Assembly (NCBI RefSeq): GCF_030295745.1
Contig: NZ_AP027291.1
Location: 1,178,001-1,242,000, forward strand
DNA length: 64,000 nucleotides
Direction: 5' to 3'
Origin: Mycolicibacterium sp. TUM20985
GTDB lineage: Bacteria; Actinomycetota; Actinomycetes; Mycobacteriales; Mycobacteriaceae
Both the position numbers and the translations under genes were made by a program. The notes under the pieces were generated by a model, which saw only the letters and a list, made by a program, of their open reading frames with translations, was not told the origin of the DNA and did no database searches. This document shows, one piece after another, positions 63,954 to 64,000 of the stretch. The stretch's first letter is position 1, and each line of letters starts with the position of its first letter.

Positions 63954-64000
63954 GTGCGCGAAAGCAGCAACCCGGTATTCCGTTCCCTGCCCAAGCAGCA
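63954..64000 (+). CDS. Bax-inhibitor-1/YccA family protein (5' end only)
   Basis: The first 15 codons (VRESSNPVFRSLPKQ) run off the window. The start matches the conserved RESSNPVFRSLP opening of Rv1072-like proteins, multi-span membrane proteins. GTG at 63954 follows AGAGGAA. In the 171-bp gap from echA9 a TGTTCGTCA pair (63900, 63910) is visible. Confidence 0.75.
   Translation, partial: MRESSNPVFRSLPKQ

Overview
The window is about 64 kb of dense, high-GC DNA from a Mycobacterium, most likely a fast-growing Mycolicibacterium. This rests on gene content and order. Many genes match Mycobacterium tuberculosis H37Rv in the same relative order (recalled, not searched): lpqU-eno-ftsB-like-DUF501-ppx (Rv1022-Rv1026), kdp (Rv1027c-Rv1031), a beta-propeller protein and a FadD14-like ligase (Rv1057-Rv1058), two patatins, LpqV, a cysteine-dioxygenase-like protein and a rhodanese (Rv1062-Rv1066), and Rv1069c-echA8-echA9-Rv1072. 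GTG starts, TANNNT -10 boxes placed for leaderless starts, EmbR, DUF732 and mycobacterial lipoproteins agree. The species is not determined. No insertion sequence, prophage, CRISPR array, rRNA or replication origin was seen.

Left part (1-18.7 kb): the end of a lytic transglycosylase, enolase, a divisome coiled-coil protein and exopolyphosphatase; a 34-residue Cys/His-rich peptide gene behind a propionyl/acetyl-CoA synthetase; an epoxide-hydrolase-like enzyme, a methyltransferase and a TetR regulator; then the complete high-affinity K+ uptake operon. That operon is read as one minus-strand unit: a 27-aa membrane ORF, kdpF, A, B, C, D and E.

Middle part (18.7-36 kb) is accessory. It begins with an odd leucine tRNA, followed by a hemerythrin/D,D-dipeptidase pair with a SigF-like promoter, an arsenic operon (arsR divergent from arsI-acr3-arsC), an SDR and a drug/metabolite exporter, and a tightly coupled four-gene sugar cluster (glycosyltransferase, glucosamine-kinase-like protein, SIS isomerase, DUF1906 hydrolase). 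A DUF4185 (GH183-type) protein, a secretory lipase and a lipoprotein transpeptidase close it.

Right part (36-64 kb): small secreted proteins, including three members of one uncharacterised exported family; the beta-propeller protein; a C4-dicarboxylate two-component system divergent from dctA with a CRP-like site between them; a FadD14-like ligase and a thiolase-like lipid-transfer protein; a receptor Ser/Thr kinase beside embR; dehydrogenases; two convergent patatins; LpqV; a sulfur pair; and the echA8/echA9 acyl-CoA genes, where a recent tandem duplication has altered the EchA9 C-terminus. The window ends in the first codons of a Bax-inhibitor-1-like gene.
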